The notes under the pieces were generated by a model that was not told the origin of the DNA, did not search any database, and saw nothing but the letters and a program-made list of their open reading frames with translations. A stretch of 54,832 nt of DNA from an uncultured Clostridia bacterium. GTDB lineage: Bacteria; Bacillota; Clostridia; Oscillospirales; Ruminococcaceae. Positions within the stretch are counted from its first letter, which is position 1. The number at the start of each line of letters is the position of its first letter. Both the position numbers and the translations under genes were made by a program. Location: positions 1-54,832 of the forward strand of contig CANRJA010000012.1 of assembly GCA_947630825.1 (NCBI GenBank), given 5' to 3'. Positions 1 to 9,456 of the stretch are shown piece after piece.

Positions 1-213
1 ATCGAGATCGCTAAGGCTCAGGGCAAGTACACAGGAAGAAAGCCTATCGAAATCGACTGGACGAGGTTCGGTCAGCTCTATGGGGAATGGAAGTCAAAGA
101 TCATCACAGGCAGGGGCTTTATGCGGAGAATGGGCTTGTCGGCTAATACATTTTACCGCCGTGTCAGGGAGTATGAAGCGGAACATGGGATCGCAGAGCC
201 GACCTCTGCTTGA
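1..213 (+). CDS. Serine recombinase (resolvase/invertase family), C-terminal end only
   Basis: The first reading frame is open from base 1 to a TGA at 211-213 and encodes the last 70 residues of a site-specific serine recombinase. What is visible is the family's typical C-terminus: an 'AKAQGKYTGRKP' hinge followed by a helix-turn-helix stretch ending in 'SANTFYRRVREYE', which would bind the recombination site. The catalytic N-terminal domain lies outside the window, so activity cannot be judged. A hairpin follows about 80 bases later. Resolvases of this type often mark transposons or plasmids, so the gene suggests that the left side of the window is also mobile DNA. The family call is firm; which element it belonged to is unknown. 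Confidence 0.85.
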   Translation: MEIAKAQGKYTGRKPIEIDWTRFGQLYGEWKSKIITGRGFMRRMGLSANTFYRRVREYEAEHGIAEPTSA

Positions 214-291
214 CAGCACCTTCAGACGAACGGAAATGCCCCTCAGAGCCGTGCGAGCCTGCGGAGCGGAAAACTAACCGCCTGAAAAGAA

Positions 292-332
292 AAGACCTGA
301 GAAGTGCTTGTGTGAGCAAATCTCAGGTCTTT
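292..332 (+). terminator. Hairpin after the recombinase gene, probable terminator
   Basis: An 11-base perfect stem (AAGACCTGAGA / TCTCAGGTCTT) encloses an 18-base loop. The T-run after it is short (TTTG), so termination may be weak. The rest of 214-447 shows no convincing gene. Confidence 0.55.
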
Positions 333-447
333 GTGAGTTATTCAGTTCCAAAAGAGTATGCTGTTATTGTGGCGTGCGCCATAATGCTGAAATGGACTTG
401 TACGGAACGGTTTACAGGTGTGCCAATAGACTATGGTTAAAAAATAA

Positions 448-549
448 TTAAGGCTGATACAATTCAGGAACAATTTTGTAGAGTTCAAATTTCGGCTCTC
501 TGGCATCACCTGTATGATAAAAAATCGGAGTTTGGCGACATTGCCCTTA
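448..549 (-). pseudogene. Decayed tail of a second TNT-type toxin
   Basis: About 36 bases here (roughly 512-547) match the toxin gene at about 1739-1774 with two differences. On the minus strand they encode the same 'RAMSPNSDF' stretch seen in the toxin's TNT domain, followed by 'LSYR' and a stop. A neighbouring frame reads on for about 20 codons to a TAA at 448-450, as expected after a frameshift. There is no start codon or upstream coding region. Position just beyond the immunity genes is where polymorphic-toxin loci commonly keep orphan toxin ends. The match is seen directly; the origin as a displaced toxin cassette is inferred. Confidence 0.55.
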
Positions 550-569
550 TTTATTGACAGGTATATGTA

Positions 570-1289
570 CTAAATTAAGTTGTTTTCGTTGTAACCTGTT
601 AAATAAAGATATTCAAATTTGTTGAGAGCCGTCTCAGTCTGAATTCTCGATGAGAGTTCGCGAAATACCCAAAGATAATAGCCATATACCATCAATATAT
701 GATATCCCTGTTGAATATTGGGTTTGTTGAAATATGAGTTGGGACAAATCGTATGATTGTGAAAAAACACATCCATTTTTTTGTCATCAATTGGAAGCAA
801 GGAAATCTTACTGTATTCCTTTTTGTTAAATGACACCGAATCATTGCCAACAGTTTCTAGTACGATCTTTTGAGCATTCTCTATATTTCCAAGTTTAATT
901 TCTTCTTGTACTCTATGTCGTGCCTCTGCAGTTCGCTTAAGGCTTGGAACACACTTATTTATATACACGGATAGCAAAGCATATGCAGCTATTGTTTCAT
1001 CTTGGCATCTGTATAATAAACGATGTGTATTACGTTCGGTAAAGAATAGCGAATAACCCGCTCTATCCGAATGTTCAAAATCATAATAGATTTCAGGATA
1101 GGAATGATCTATATCCACAATAAGCGACTGATGATATTGTATAAAATCTATATCTGGGGGAGCTAACAAGCCGTTGCTATTACAAAGTATCTGGTTAAAA
1201 AATTCTTGGAAACGAGCAATCACTTTATTCAAGGACGATTCCCCCTCCAAACGCTTGTTCTGTAATGTTTCCCAATAAATCAGCTTCAA
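570..1289 (-). CDS. Putative immunity protein for the TNT toxin
   Basis: This gene encodes 239 residues with no signal peptide or membrane segment, so it is probably cytoplasmic. I do not recognise the family. It is the last gene of the leftward toxin operon and starts with TTG four bases after the previous stop codon, so it is probably translated by coupling. No strong ribosome binding site is visible. Polymorphic toxins are almost always followed by one or more small cytoplasmic immunity genes that block the toxin in the producing cell, and this gene fits by position and size. It has the more typical length of the two candidates. Function rests on position only. Confidence 0.55.
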   Translation of the reverse strand: MKLIYWETLQNKRLEGESSLNKVIARFQEFFNQILCNSNGLLAPPDIDFIQYHQSLIVDIDHSYPEIYYDFEHSDRAGYSLFFTERNTHRLLYRCQDETIAAYALLSVYINKCVPSLKRTAEARHRVQEEIKLGNIENAQKIVLETVGNDSVSFNKKEYSKISLLPIDDKKMDVFFHNHTICPNSYFNKPNIQQGYHILMVYGYYLWVFRELSSRIQTETALNKFEYLYLTGYNENNLI

Positions 1290-1293
1290 GCAA

Positions 1294-1548
1294 TCAATTT
1301 AATTTAGCAATTATCGAATTTACTAAATCTTCACCATTAAAATAGTCACCATAGTTTAACTTATCGCCTCTTTCTATATAAAACAAACGATAAATGGTAT
1401 GCATATTATTCAACACTTTTTCGATTTGAAAGTAGCTCTGCCAATCAAGTTTAATGATAACCTTGTCGTTTGAAACAGTAATATTTACAGATCTTCTGGT
1501 TGAAGAATAAATGCGGCTAATGGTTTCCTCGTTGAAGATGTCAGTCAC
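1294..1548 (-). CDS. Small protein next to the toxin, possible immunity factor
   Basis: The product is an 84-residue soluble protein of no recognised family. The start is a GTG at 1546-1548 that overlaps the toxin TGA (GTGA overlap). A strong GGAGGTGG ribosome binding site lies inside the last toxin codons, so its synthesis is tied to that of the toxin. Such tight coupling is typical for an immunity gene placed directly after its toxin. It could instead be an accessory protein, with the 239-residue downstream gene as the true immunity protein; the sequence does not decide this. Confidence 0.55.
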   Translation of the reverse strand: MTDIFNEETISRIYSSTRRSVNITVSNDKVIIKLDWQSYFQIEKVLNNMHTIYRLFYIERGDKLNYGDYFNGEDLVNSIIAKLN

Positions 1549-4500
1549 GATACCACCTCCAAATATCCTAATCTTTTTAGGACATCTATAATTCCTTCAC
1601 CTTCATTAGCATAACTCATCATTTGAGTATAAAAGTCGTCCTGAATTTGATATTGTATTCCTCCACCAGATGTACCAAACCAAGGTGCAATTTCACCTTT
1701 TTTCATTGGGATATCACCAGTAACCAAATATTTATTATATGATGAAAAATCGGAGTTAGGCGACATTGCCCTTTGCTCAATTGGTGTTCCTTCTGCACCA
1801 AAGAATCGTCCAAAGTTTCCACCATATCTATCGATTACGATTTTATCTTCTGGATGTAAAACAATTTCATCAAACATCCCATTTTTGAATCCATCTGTAT
1901 TAATATCACCATTCTGACCTGGCCAAATCTCATCACCTGTTGTCTGATTAAACCAACGTGAATCATCATAAACAGCTTTATTTTGGATATACAAATCATA
2001 ATTAGGCTTATTTGTCCAATTTTCTAATCTCGTCATATCTGCTTCATAGCTGCTTGCAATATCATCAATAAAGCTACTATCACAAGATTTTAAGTAGCTA
2101 AGGAAATCATCACCTTGTTCGGTAAGCGTTTGAACAAACTTACTTGCTGTCGAACTTTCGAGCTTTGCAGCAGAAGTAATCACATCTCCGCCACACTTTT
2201 GAGACAAAATAACAACATCATCACCACAGCAGCACAGCAACCTTGCTCCGTCATCTCCGTAATTACTGATAAAGGAAGGCAAAGCATCTTTCATAGTACT
2301 GCTACTCACAACTGAAATTATTTCATCGGGGCAGTTTGCCAATGTTGACATAATTTCGTGAGCATCACCGGATTTCAGTACATTTTCAATGAAGTCATCA
2401 CCATAAAGGAAACACCTTGCATCTTGGAATAATCCGGCTACCAATTCGTCAGAGTAACCCATCATAACAAAACGACGATAAGTTTCACTGTTTCCTAAAA
2501 TCCAATCATTACCCGCATTTACAGCGTTGCTGACACATTCGGGAGCTTTTACGCTTGCAAGTCCTTCTGCCAAAGGTTCAACTAACGGTTGCGATAAGAA
2601 TCCTGCTGTTGAGATAAAAGCATTTAAATTAAGCTGGTTAGCAGCCGCCTCATTTCCATCAAGTGCGTCAAAATAAAGATCTGTACAGTCGCAAATGAAA
2701 TCCATCAACATATAGGTGAGTGTTATACTAATGCCAAGCATAACTGCACCACCTATAAAGTTACCAGTCATAAACATTGTCACCGAAGCTGAAATCATGC
2801 CATATAGAACATGGAACATCGCATCGCCTGCAATTACAACATTTATTGAATAGTAAACCGACAGATCGGTAACCGTGTATCCTCCATGAGAACCATTGGA
2901 AATCATAAAGCTATATTCGTCATCACCCATTATAATATAGCCTGTACCGGACCAACTACCGACTGAAATATTTTCAGCAGGTATAATGATTTTTTGTCCC
3001 TTAGAGATAGCTTCATGTATTTCAGCTTTTGACTCATTGCTTATTTCAAGTGAATCAACTTCATTTTCGTTTTGAGAAGCAAATACCTTGAAATCAATTC
3101 CTTTGGCTGAAGCTAATTCAAATATCTTTGCGGTAGAGATACTATATACGCCTAAATACTGCTCTAAAACCAAGCTTTCAAGATAAGAAGAAATGTAGCC
3201 TGAAGCCAATTGATAATCCCTTTCCACATCAATATCACCATTATAGCTTGTTGTAGAATAGATGTTTCCAAGAATATCAACACCATAAGAGCCATTTTTC
3301 TCAATCTCAACCTGACTATATTGTGTTGTTACATTAGGATTATATGTGAAAATACCGTAGCTAAATGTTCTGTCAATATATACTTTACTCGCTCCTGCAA
3401 GAATTTTATTCTCAAGATCAAGCTGCATAAAATATGTATTGCCAATCAAACTAAGTAGATTACCAATATATTCGTCCTTGAAAACGGTATTTTCATTCAC
3501 TTTAGCTTTTTCATCATCTGTCAAAGGTAATGCTTCGTAAGCGGTATATAATGCTTGCCCTGATATAGCCTGGGTATCTGTTACAATTGCATTAACAGAG
3601 CCAACTATAAGTTCCTTCGTTTCTTTGTATATACCCCCATTAGATTTGATTACAATGCTTAATGTCTGTAATTCGCCCAACTTAGTAAGTGCACTATCCC
3701 ATTCATATAAATTTTCGTTGTCTATATATAGTGCAGGCGATATTGCAGTTGCATAAGTTCCAAGGTAATCACCGGCAAGGTTGTATATACTGCTTGGCTT
3801 ACTGCCATCACCAAATTCCTCATACATTGTATCATTAGGAACGTATCCGATGGAAATAGTGCTAATAGTCGCTCTGGGTGCTGTAATGCCCTGATATTTA
3901 CCATTAAAACCAAGGTAAATTCCATCTGTTACAATAATTTCGGATTCAATAATATTATGCTCAATTTCTTCGATTTCTCCAACTATATATGAGTTTGCTT
4001 GGGGCAGGATTGAGATTTTTCTTTGAGCAATTTTTTTACCAGTTACATTTACACTTATGCTTTCATTTGAGTCATTAAATTCTGAAAGATATAGATATGC
4101 ATTTACAGGTGAACTTAAAACATTAGAATCAACATTGATTTTTTGCTTATCAATTTCATCAGCAATGCTTTCAACTTGCTTATATTTCTTAAAACTAATG
4201 TCAAGATCGAATTCTGCTCCGTCAATCGTTGTTCTTACCCATGTATGGTCAAAATAGTAAACATTTGCAGACTTAGATACTGCCTTGTTTCCAAGCATGA
4301 ATATTTTGAGAGCAGTATCAATATTGTCTGCTGCTGTAAGCTCAATTATCTGCTGTTCTGTATAGCCTACATTTCCCGTCACATATTCAGCCTCATAACC
4401 AAGATAACGGAGCATTGCGATCAGCAGACTTGCGCAGTCTACATCATTACCGCCATTCTGCTCATAAGTGCCAATAGCGCCCTTTCGAGAACCAGTGTAG

Positions 4501-7500
4501 AATTCAACATTTACATTATTGTAAAGATACTCATAAACAGCAAGAGGAGTTTTCAGGTGATCCGCAAGATCAGCCATTTCCTCTGTCATCTTTGTTTCCG
4601 TCTTTTCGTTGGAATCAAGAATTACCCTTGCACGAGGTTCAGGAGTATATGTATTCTCATACTCTCCCTCGCCCTCGTGGTCATCATCAACTACTTGCTG
4701 TTCTTTAGATACTGTAATATATACGGTTTCGCTTACAGAATTTCCGCTTTCATCAGAAGCAGTAACAACAATTTTGAATGTTCCTTCCTTATCTGAAACA
4801 AAAGCATATCCGTTTTCTGTCTGAGTCAAATTGCCGCCATCGTTTGTGCAGCTTATTGTAACATCTTCTAAAAGTGTATTTGTTCTTACAGTAATGTTAG
4901 CTGTTTCATTCGGCTTGATAGGATTTTTATCCAGTCCTACAGAAAGTTTAAGCTCATATTCCTTGATTTGCTCAGAAATAGTTACTGTCTGTGTTTTTTC
5001 AGTATAATTTCCTGCGGCATCTTCTGCACGGATAACTATTTCAAATTTACCATAATCATCAGGATCATAATAGGCTGTGCCATCATTAAATGTCAGTTTC
5101 TTACCATTTACTGTACCTGTGATCTCGGCATTTCCGCTATCATCGGTAGCAGATGCAGTAATCTCAACTCTGCGGTTTTCCCCAACAGAAACACTGACCT
5201 CTAATTCAGGAGGAGTGGTATCTCCTGCTGATACAGTGAACTCATAATTATATGTTGAAGAAATACCGTTGTTATCGGTAGCTGTCACCGCTAAAACATG
5301 AGTGCCTGCTGTAAGGTTAGCCAATTCGACCTTATTGCCGGACACCGCTATACCTGCACCATCAAATGTAGCAGACACACTATCAATGCCGTATCTGTCT
5401 GTAGCAAAGATGCTGGCATCTACACTGTCTCCCTGCTTCAAAGCGTTTTCGGATAAAACTACCTCAATCTCAGGAGGAGTAATATCCTGAACGGCGAGTA
5501 CCATAGTTCCTGTGTAGATATTGCCGTTTTCGTCCTCAGCGTACCAAACGACTTCATGAGAGCCTGCATCAAGTCTATCCGCCTGAATAGTATCATCGCT
5601 TATTGTATACGGAATGTTATCAATTGTAGCAGTTTGCGATGTGATTGTAAGGTTATCCGAGTACACCAACTTAATGGTTATAAGTTCCTCATCGGTATAA
5701 GAAGTCTTATCACTTATAAGCTCAACCTTAACAACAGGAACGGTTAAAGTAAAGTCAGTGTCTGTATTTCCGCCATTTGTTGCGTGAATATCAATCGTAA
5801 GATTACCAACGGCATCAGGAGTATAGCTGAATTTTCCGTCAGCATCAAGCTGTACCGCTTCACCATTTACCTTTACAGTAACCACAGCATCGCTATCGGA
5901 GACAAATGCGAAATCTCCTGTCTCACCGAGCATGATCACGCTGGGGATAGAATAGTTGACAACGGGGTGAGCTTTTCCCTCTGCAACGTTGATTGTTAGG
6001 CTTGCAGATGAAGTGTGTCCAGCCGTATCCGTTACATTCAGTTCAAACGCATAAGAAACTATGGCTGTAGGAACAAAGCTAAACTGATAATTAGAATCAA
6101 GACTTACAGCTTCACCGTCAAGTGTGAGCGAATAATTGCTAATTCCGTTCTCATCGTCAACAAAAGCTGTGATTGTTACGGCTTCATTAACATTGACCTC
6201 ATTTTTATCAGCTTTAAGCTGGGCAGTAGGAGCAGTTGCATCAACGATAATCGACTTATCTGCCGAGCCGGATACTCCAACAATATTAAATGCCTTAGCT
6301 TCAACGGCGATAATCGTATCGCTGTCAGGAGCAGTAAAGCTAAACTGTCCATTAGAAGAAACATTTACAGTGTTTCCTCCAACGAGAACCTCGTACTCAG
6401 CAATCTCAGCATCGTTCAGATTGGTGATACTGCCGCTGACTGTCGCACCGCTTTTAACAACAGACGGTACATCAATGTCGATCATCGGCTTCACAAGCAC
6501 ATCATCATTCAGAACGGTAATAGTTTTAGTAATAACCGATGTAGAACTATCATCAGAAACCGAGAGCGTAATATCATATGTTCCGGATTCATTGAACTTG
6601 AATGAAGCGTAGGGCTTATTCGATCCGAAAATCTGAACATTTTCGCTGTCGCAGTTCCAGTTGAATGAAAGCTTTGAATTGAAAGCATCATCTTCCGCAG
6701 TAGAAATAAGCGTTATCTTTTTGCTGACACTTGTGGTTGTGTTCCCTGATACGGATACTATCGGAGCATTATTTACATAATTTACTTTGTCTGCTCCGTC
6801 GGAAAGCAGTGTAATATCGTAAAGCTCTGGTGTCTTGCCGGAGGAGGAGACAGCCATATTTACTTTTACTCTGATATATCTTCCCTTGAGTTCTGTAATA
6901 TCCTTATGATTTGTTATTTCAGTCCACTCGCCAAAGGCATCAAGGTCATCTCCGGTCTGTGCCATAACAGAAAGAACGCTGTCATCATAGAGCTTGCCGT
7001 TCCAGTAGATATTTTTCCATTCTGTACCTGCTGTCTTACTGTCATATACCGTAGTCCAAGAGCCTTCCTGCTTATAAGTATGGGAAGGAAGAATAACATC
7101 ATCTGCGTATACAATGTTAGAAACACCAGCTCTATTATAATAAGTACAAGACACATCGCTTATAACATTATTAAGACCTGAGCCGACACCGTTCACAGAA
7201 ACGGGCAGATTGATTTTTTCAGACTGATCGATAGTAAGCTTATCAAATGTCCACTTTAATGTCTTTGTGCCGTTTTCGTTTTCAATAATCTCCGCAGGGG
7301 CAGGAGTCAAATTATCAATATCAGCACTTGCGTTTCTATTGAAAGTAGCAGTAAAAGAAACATCCGTGCCTGCATTATTGAACACGACATCGGCAAACAT
7401 ATTCATCATTTCGCCGATCTGCTCTGCTGTCGGACTATTCTTGTAGTAGCCCTTTGTGTTATTTGCAATCGTTTCCATCTGACTGCTGTTGCCGCCGATA

Positions 7501-8822
7501 GCCAATGCACAAATAGTAATCCGCTTACCAAACGCATCAGTAGCAGCCTGTGCAGAAGCAGACGAATCCTGTCCATCAGACATAAGGATAATATATTTCT
7601 GTCTTGATGCACTGCCTGTTTCATCAAATAATTCGACAGCACCATTGATACCGTTAGCAATGTTTGTGCCACCGTCTGCATTTAGTTTGTCAATAGCAGT
7701 ATTCAGAAGTTCAGTATCGTCTGTAAAACCCTGAAGAACAGTAGCGCCAGTTGTAAATTTGATGATAGCACATCTGTCACCCGGTTTCATTTTGGAAACG
7801 ACTTCCTTCGCAGCACTTACAGCATCATTCCTTCTTGTTCCGGACATACTTCCGGAAGTATCTACTACAATAGCAAGATCAACGTGGTTTTCTTCAACTT
7901 CCTGTGAGCCAAAACCATTCAAGTTAAATTCAACATTTACAGTTTCATTCTCATCAGTAAACATTGACTTATCAGTCTTAACATTTAATGCGATTCCGTT
8001 TACAGAACCATTGTCCTTATACTCATTCTCGGAAGAAGAACTTACGCTGTCGGTTCTCTGTTCAAGGGTAAGCTCATCGGCAATATCGAGTCCAAGACCG
8101 TCAAATTCACCCTCATTGAAATCTTCATTAAATGTATAGGTTTTAGAAATTACAGCTTTCCTGCCAAGCAGCTCCCAATCAGAATCACTGCCATTTACAT
8201 TAAAGACACTTCCACTAAAGTTAATCTTATCGGCAAAAATACGTCCGTTGATATTAGAAATATTGGAATTGAATGATACTGTTCCGTTAGGAGCGTACAG
8301 AATTCCGTTCACATCAATGTTCGATCCATTGATAGTTATGTTGCCATTTCTCGAATAAAGAACAACACGACCTGACGATTTGAAATCATTGACGTTATAT
8401 GTAATATTGCCATCAGCAATAATATAGCAGTTTCCATCAAAAACAGTGCCACTAATGATAACATTTCCAGATGTTTTCAAAGCACCGTTAATAACGTTTT
8501 TATCTTCAATCCTTACAATATCCTCATCACTGGATTCATAATCACCAGCCATAGTGATTATTCTGGAATCCCAATCCGGCATATCTTCTTTTTCAATATG
8601 CTCGTTGCGCTCCTCAATGTTAACCTTCCAACCATATGCTGTTATAGAGTCAACAGCATCTACATTGCCATTGAGGTAAAGTTCGGAAGCGTTGCTTATG
8701 AAATTCCTTCCAGTGTATACATCACCATTAAATGTACTTTTCCAACAATTCAGGGTGAAGTCTGATGAATTGCTGCCAGAGAAAAGAACATACGGAGAAA
8801 TATTGTAGGACGGCTGCACCAC
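1545..8822 (-). CDS. Giant polymorphic toxin: vWA, PKD/Ig repeats, transglutaminase fold, C-terminal TNT NAD-glycohydrolase
   Basis: The reading frame has 2425 codons. Visible in order are: a repetitive glycine/asparagine-rich beta segment (about residues 110-220); a von Willebrand A domain with MIDAS motif DTSGSMSG (about 320-480, also GGTNI and SDGQD); a PKD domain (about 680-770); a run of Ig-like repeats (about 780-1380); a transglutaminase-like fold with Cys (DCASLL), His (FDHTWV) and Asp (DLDISF) (about 1430-1570); a hydrophobic stretch (about 1990-2045); and a TNT domain in the last 150 residues (IWPGQNGD, IDRYGGNFGRF, QRAMSP, GGGIQYQI). TNT domains hydrolyse NAD+ in target cells. There is no signal peptide and only a GTG start without a good binding site. 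The frame continues upstream without a break except for one TAG at 8829-8831, so the natural protein was probably fused to the lectin ORF. Confidence 0.85.
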   Translation of the reverse strand: MVQPSYNISPYVLFSGSNSSDFTLNCWKSTFNGDVYTGRNFISNASELYLNGNVDAVDSITAYGWKVNIEERNEHIEKEDMPDWDSRIITMAGDYESSDEDIVRIEDKNVINGALKTSGNVIISGTVFDGNCYIIADGNITYNVNDFKSSGRVVLYSRNGNITINGSNIDVNGILYAPNGTVSFNSNISNINGRIFADKINFSGSVFNVNGSDSDWELLGRKAVISKTYTFNEDFNEGEFDGLGLDIADELTLEQRTDSVSSSSENEYKDNGSVNGIALNVKTDKSMFTDENETVNVEFNLNGFGSQEVEENHVDLAIVVDTSGSMSGTRRNDAVSAAKEVVSKMKPGDRCAIIKFTTGATVLQGFTDDTELLNTAIDKLNADGGTNIANGINGAVELFDETGSASRQKYIILMSDGQDSSASAQAATDAFGKRITICALAIGGNSSQMETIANNTKGYYKNSPTAEQIGEMMNMFADVVFNNAGTDVSFTATFNRNASADIDNLTPAPAEIIENENGTKTLKWTFDKLTIDQSEKINLPVSVNGVGSGLNNVISDVSCTYYNRAGVSNIVYADDVILPSHTYKQEGSWTTVYDSKTAGTEWKNIYWNGKLYDDSVLSVMAQTGDDLDAFGEWTEITNHKDITELKGRYIRVKVNMAVSSSGKTPELYDITLLSDGADKVNYVNNAPIVSVSGNTTTSVSKKITLISTAEDDAFNSKLSFNWNCDSENVQIFGSNKPYASFKFNESGTYDITLSVSDDSSTSVITKTITVLNDDVLVKPMIDIDVPSVVKSGATVSGSITNLNDAEIAEYEVLVGGNTVNVSSNGQFSFTAPDSDTIIAVEAKAFNIVGVSGSADKSIIVDATAPTAQLKADKNEVNVNEAVTITAFVDDENGISNYSLTLDGEAVSLDSNYQFSFVPTAIVSYAFELNVTDTAGHTSSASLTINVAEGKAHPVVNYSIPSVIMLGETGDFAFVSDSDAVVTVKVNGEAVQLDADGKFSYTPDAVGNLTIDIHATNGGNTDTDFTLTVPVVKVELISDKTSYTDEELITIKLVYSDNLTITSQTATIDNIPYTISDDTIQADRLDAGSHEVVWYAEDENGNIYTGTMVLAVQDITPPEIEVVLSENALKQGDSVDASIFATDRYGIDSVSATFDGAGIAVSGNKVELANLTAGTHVLAVTATDNNGISSTYNYEFTVSAGDTTPPELEVSVSVGENRRVEITASATDDSGNAEITGTVNGKKLTFNDGTAYYDPDDYGKFEIVIRAEDAAGNYTEKTQTVTISEQIKEYELKLSVGLDKNPIKPNETANITVRTNTLLEDVTISCTNDGGNLTQTENGYAFVSDKEGTFKIVVTASDESGNSVSETVYITVSKEQQVVDDDHEGEGEYENTYTPEPRARVILDSNEKTETKMTEEMADLADHLKTPLAVYEYLYNNVNVEFYTGSRKGAIGTYEQNGGNDVDCASLLIAMLRYLGYEAEYVTGNVGYTEQQIIELTAADNIDTALKIFMLGNKAVSKSANVYYFDHTWVRTTIDGAEFDLDISFKKYKQVESIADEIDKQKINVDSNVLSSPVNAYLYLSEFNDSNESISVNVTGKKIAQRKISILPQANSYIVGEIEEIEHNIIESEIIVTDGIYLGFNGKYQGITAPRATISTISIGYVPNDTMYEEFGDGSKPSSIYNLAGDYLGTYATAISPALYIDNENLYEWDSALTKLGELQTLSIVIKSNGGIYKETKELIVGSVNAIVTDTQAISGQALYTAYEALPLTDDEKAKVNENTVFKDEYIGNLLSLIGNTYFMQLDLENKILAGASKVYIDRTFSYGIFTYNPNVTTQYSQVEIEKNGSYGVDILGNIYSTTSYNGDIDVERDYQLASGYISSYLESLVLEQYLGVYSISTAKIFELASAKGIDFKVFASQNENEVDSLEISNESKAEIHEAISKGQKIIIPAENISVGSWSGTGYIIMGDDEYSFMISNGSHGGYTVTDLSVYYSINVVIAGDAMFHVLYGMISASVTMFMTGNFIGGAVMLGISITLTYMLMDFICDCTDLYFDALDGNEAAANQLNLNAFISTAGFLSQPLVEPLAEGLASVKAPECVSNAVNAGNDWILGNSETYRRFVMMGYSDELVAGLFQDARCFLYGDDFIENVLKSGDAHEIMSTLANCPDEIISVVSSSTMKDALPSFISNYGDDGARLLCCCGDDVVILSQKCGGDVITSAAKLESSTASKFVQTLTEQGDDFLSYLKSCDSSFIDDIASSYEADMTRLENWTNKPNYDLYIQNKAVYDDSRWFNQTTGDEIWPGQNGDINTDGFKNGMFDEIVLHPEDKIVIDRYGGNFGRFFGAEGTPIEQRAMSPNSDFSSYNKYLVTGDIPMKKGEIAPWFGTSGGGIQYQIQDDFYTQMMSYANEGEGIIDVLKRLGYLEVVS

Positions 8823-8828
8823 TTCATT

Positions 8829-9359
8829 CTATTCCCACTCGCAGATGAATCCACAGTTCGAGGTAGCATATGCCCAGTCGCCTTCAAGGAAGTTATACGT
8901 GTTGTTCCAGGTACCTACATTGCCCATGTTCGCATACATATGAACGTAGTTTTCGGTGGTGCTGTTAGGTTCGCCGTAGTCCCAATTGGTGTAATCGAAA
9001 GCTTCATCGGTTACCCAGTTCCACTCCGCCGTGTCCGTATCTCTCGAAAGTCCTATAAAATAGGTCTTTTTCGTCCCAGTCGGAAGCAGATTTTCAATTA
9101 CATACTGCTGTTCCTCCGCTGACGTGATCGTTACCAGATGCCCTCCTATGCTCTCACAGTAGGATTCCGCATCTGTCCAGCTCATCGAGGTATCGAATAA
9201 CTGATATCGATGCCCGTTTGAGTCAGTGGTTTGAACTTCTGCATCGATGTCATCATCAGCGAAAGCCGTGATAGGCATCACAGTACAGAAGTTTGCCAGC
9301 ATTGCGGCACTAAGCACTCCGCTAAGAAACCGCTTGCCGGACTTGTGCGTATGTTCCAT
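8829..9359 (-). CDS. Secreted C-type lectin domain protein, N-terminal part of the toxin reading frame
   Basis: The ATG at 9357-9359 is preferred because AAAGGA lies about ten bases upstream; the TTG nine bases earlier is too close to it. The 176-residue product has a signal peptide (basic start, hydrophobic core, cleavage near AFA-DD) and then a complete C-type lectin fold (SWTDAESYCESIGGHL, FIGLSRD, final CGFICEWE), suggesting binding to sugars or to a surface partner outside the cell. It ends in TAG, and the following toxin ORF is in the same frame two codons later. A stand-alone secreted lectin is possible. The more natural reading is the N-terminus of a toxin of about 2,600 residues interrupted by a nonsense codon. 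Confidence 0.8.
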   Translation of the reverse strand: MEHTHKSGKRFLSGVLSAAMLANFCTVMPITAFADDDIDAEVQTTDSNGHRYQLFDTSMSWTDAESYCESIGGHLVTITSAEEQQYVIENLLPTGTKKTYFIGLSRDTDTAEWNWVTDEAFDYTNWDYGEPNSTTENYVHMYANMGNVGTWNNTYNFLEGDWAYATSNCGFICEWE

Positions 9360-9396
9360 TTTTCCCAATTCCTTTCATATAGATTTTGAATAGAAA

Positions 9397-9444
9397 AGAG
9401 CATCCTCAAATCAGCTATACATTCGCAGATATTAAGAATGCTCT
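9397..9444 (-). promoter_or_regulatory. Inverted repeat in the leader of the toxin operon
   Basis: AGAGCAT (9397-9403) pairs with ATGCTCT (9438-9444). On the transcribed strand it is followed by TTTTCT, so the structure could act as a weak attenuator between the promoter and the lectin start. A regulatory role is inferred. Confidence 0.35.
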
Positions 9445-9456
9445 ATTCCGTATTCC

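Noticed and set aside
210-440. Short plus-strand frame after the recombinase
   Set aside because: It overlaps the recombinase end and a terminator hairpin, and shows no domain or binding site.
4143-4796. A 217-codon plus-strand reading frame opposite the toxin gene
   Set aside because: It is the antisense of a clearly coding region, has odd composition (many Ile, Cys, Ser), no binding site and no family marks.
6015-6612. Two long plus-strand frames (196 and 158 codons) opposite the toxin gene
   Set aside because: They lie antisense to Ig-like repeats whose codon use produces long open antisense frames. No start signals.
8820-8831. A changed genetic code in which TAG is sense
   Set aside because: Several convincing genes in the window end in TAG (for example at 14489, 21596, 25605, 38607 and 41052), so TAG is an ordinary stop here.
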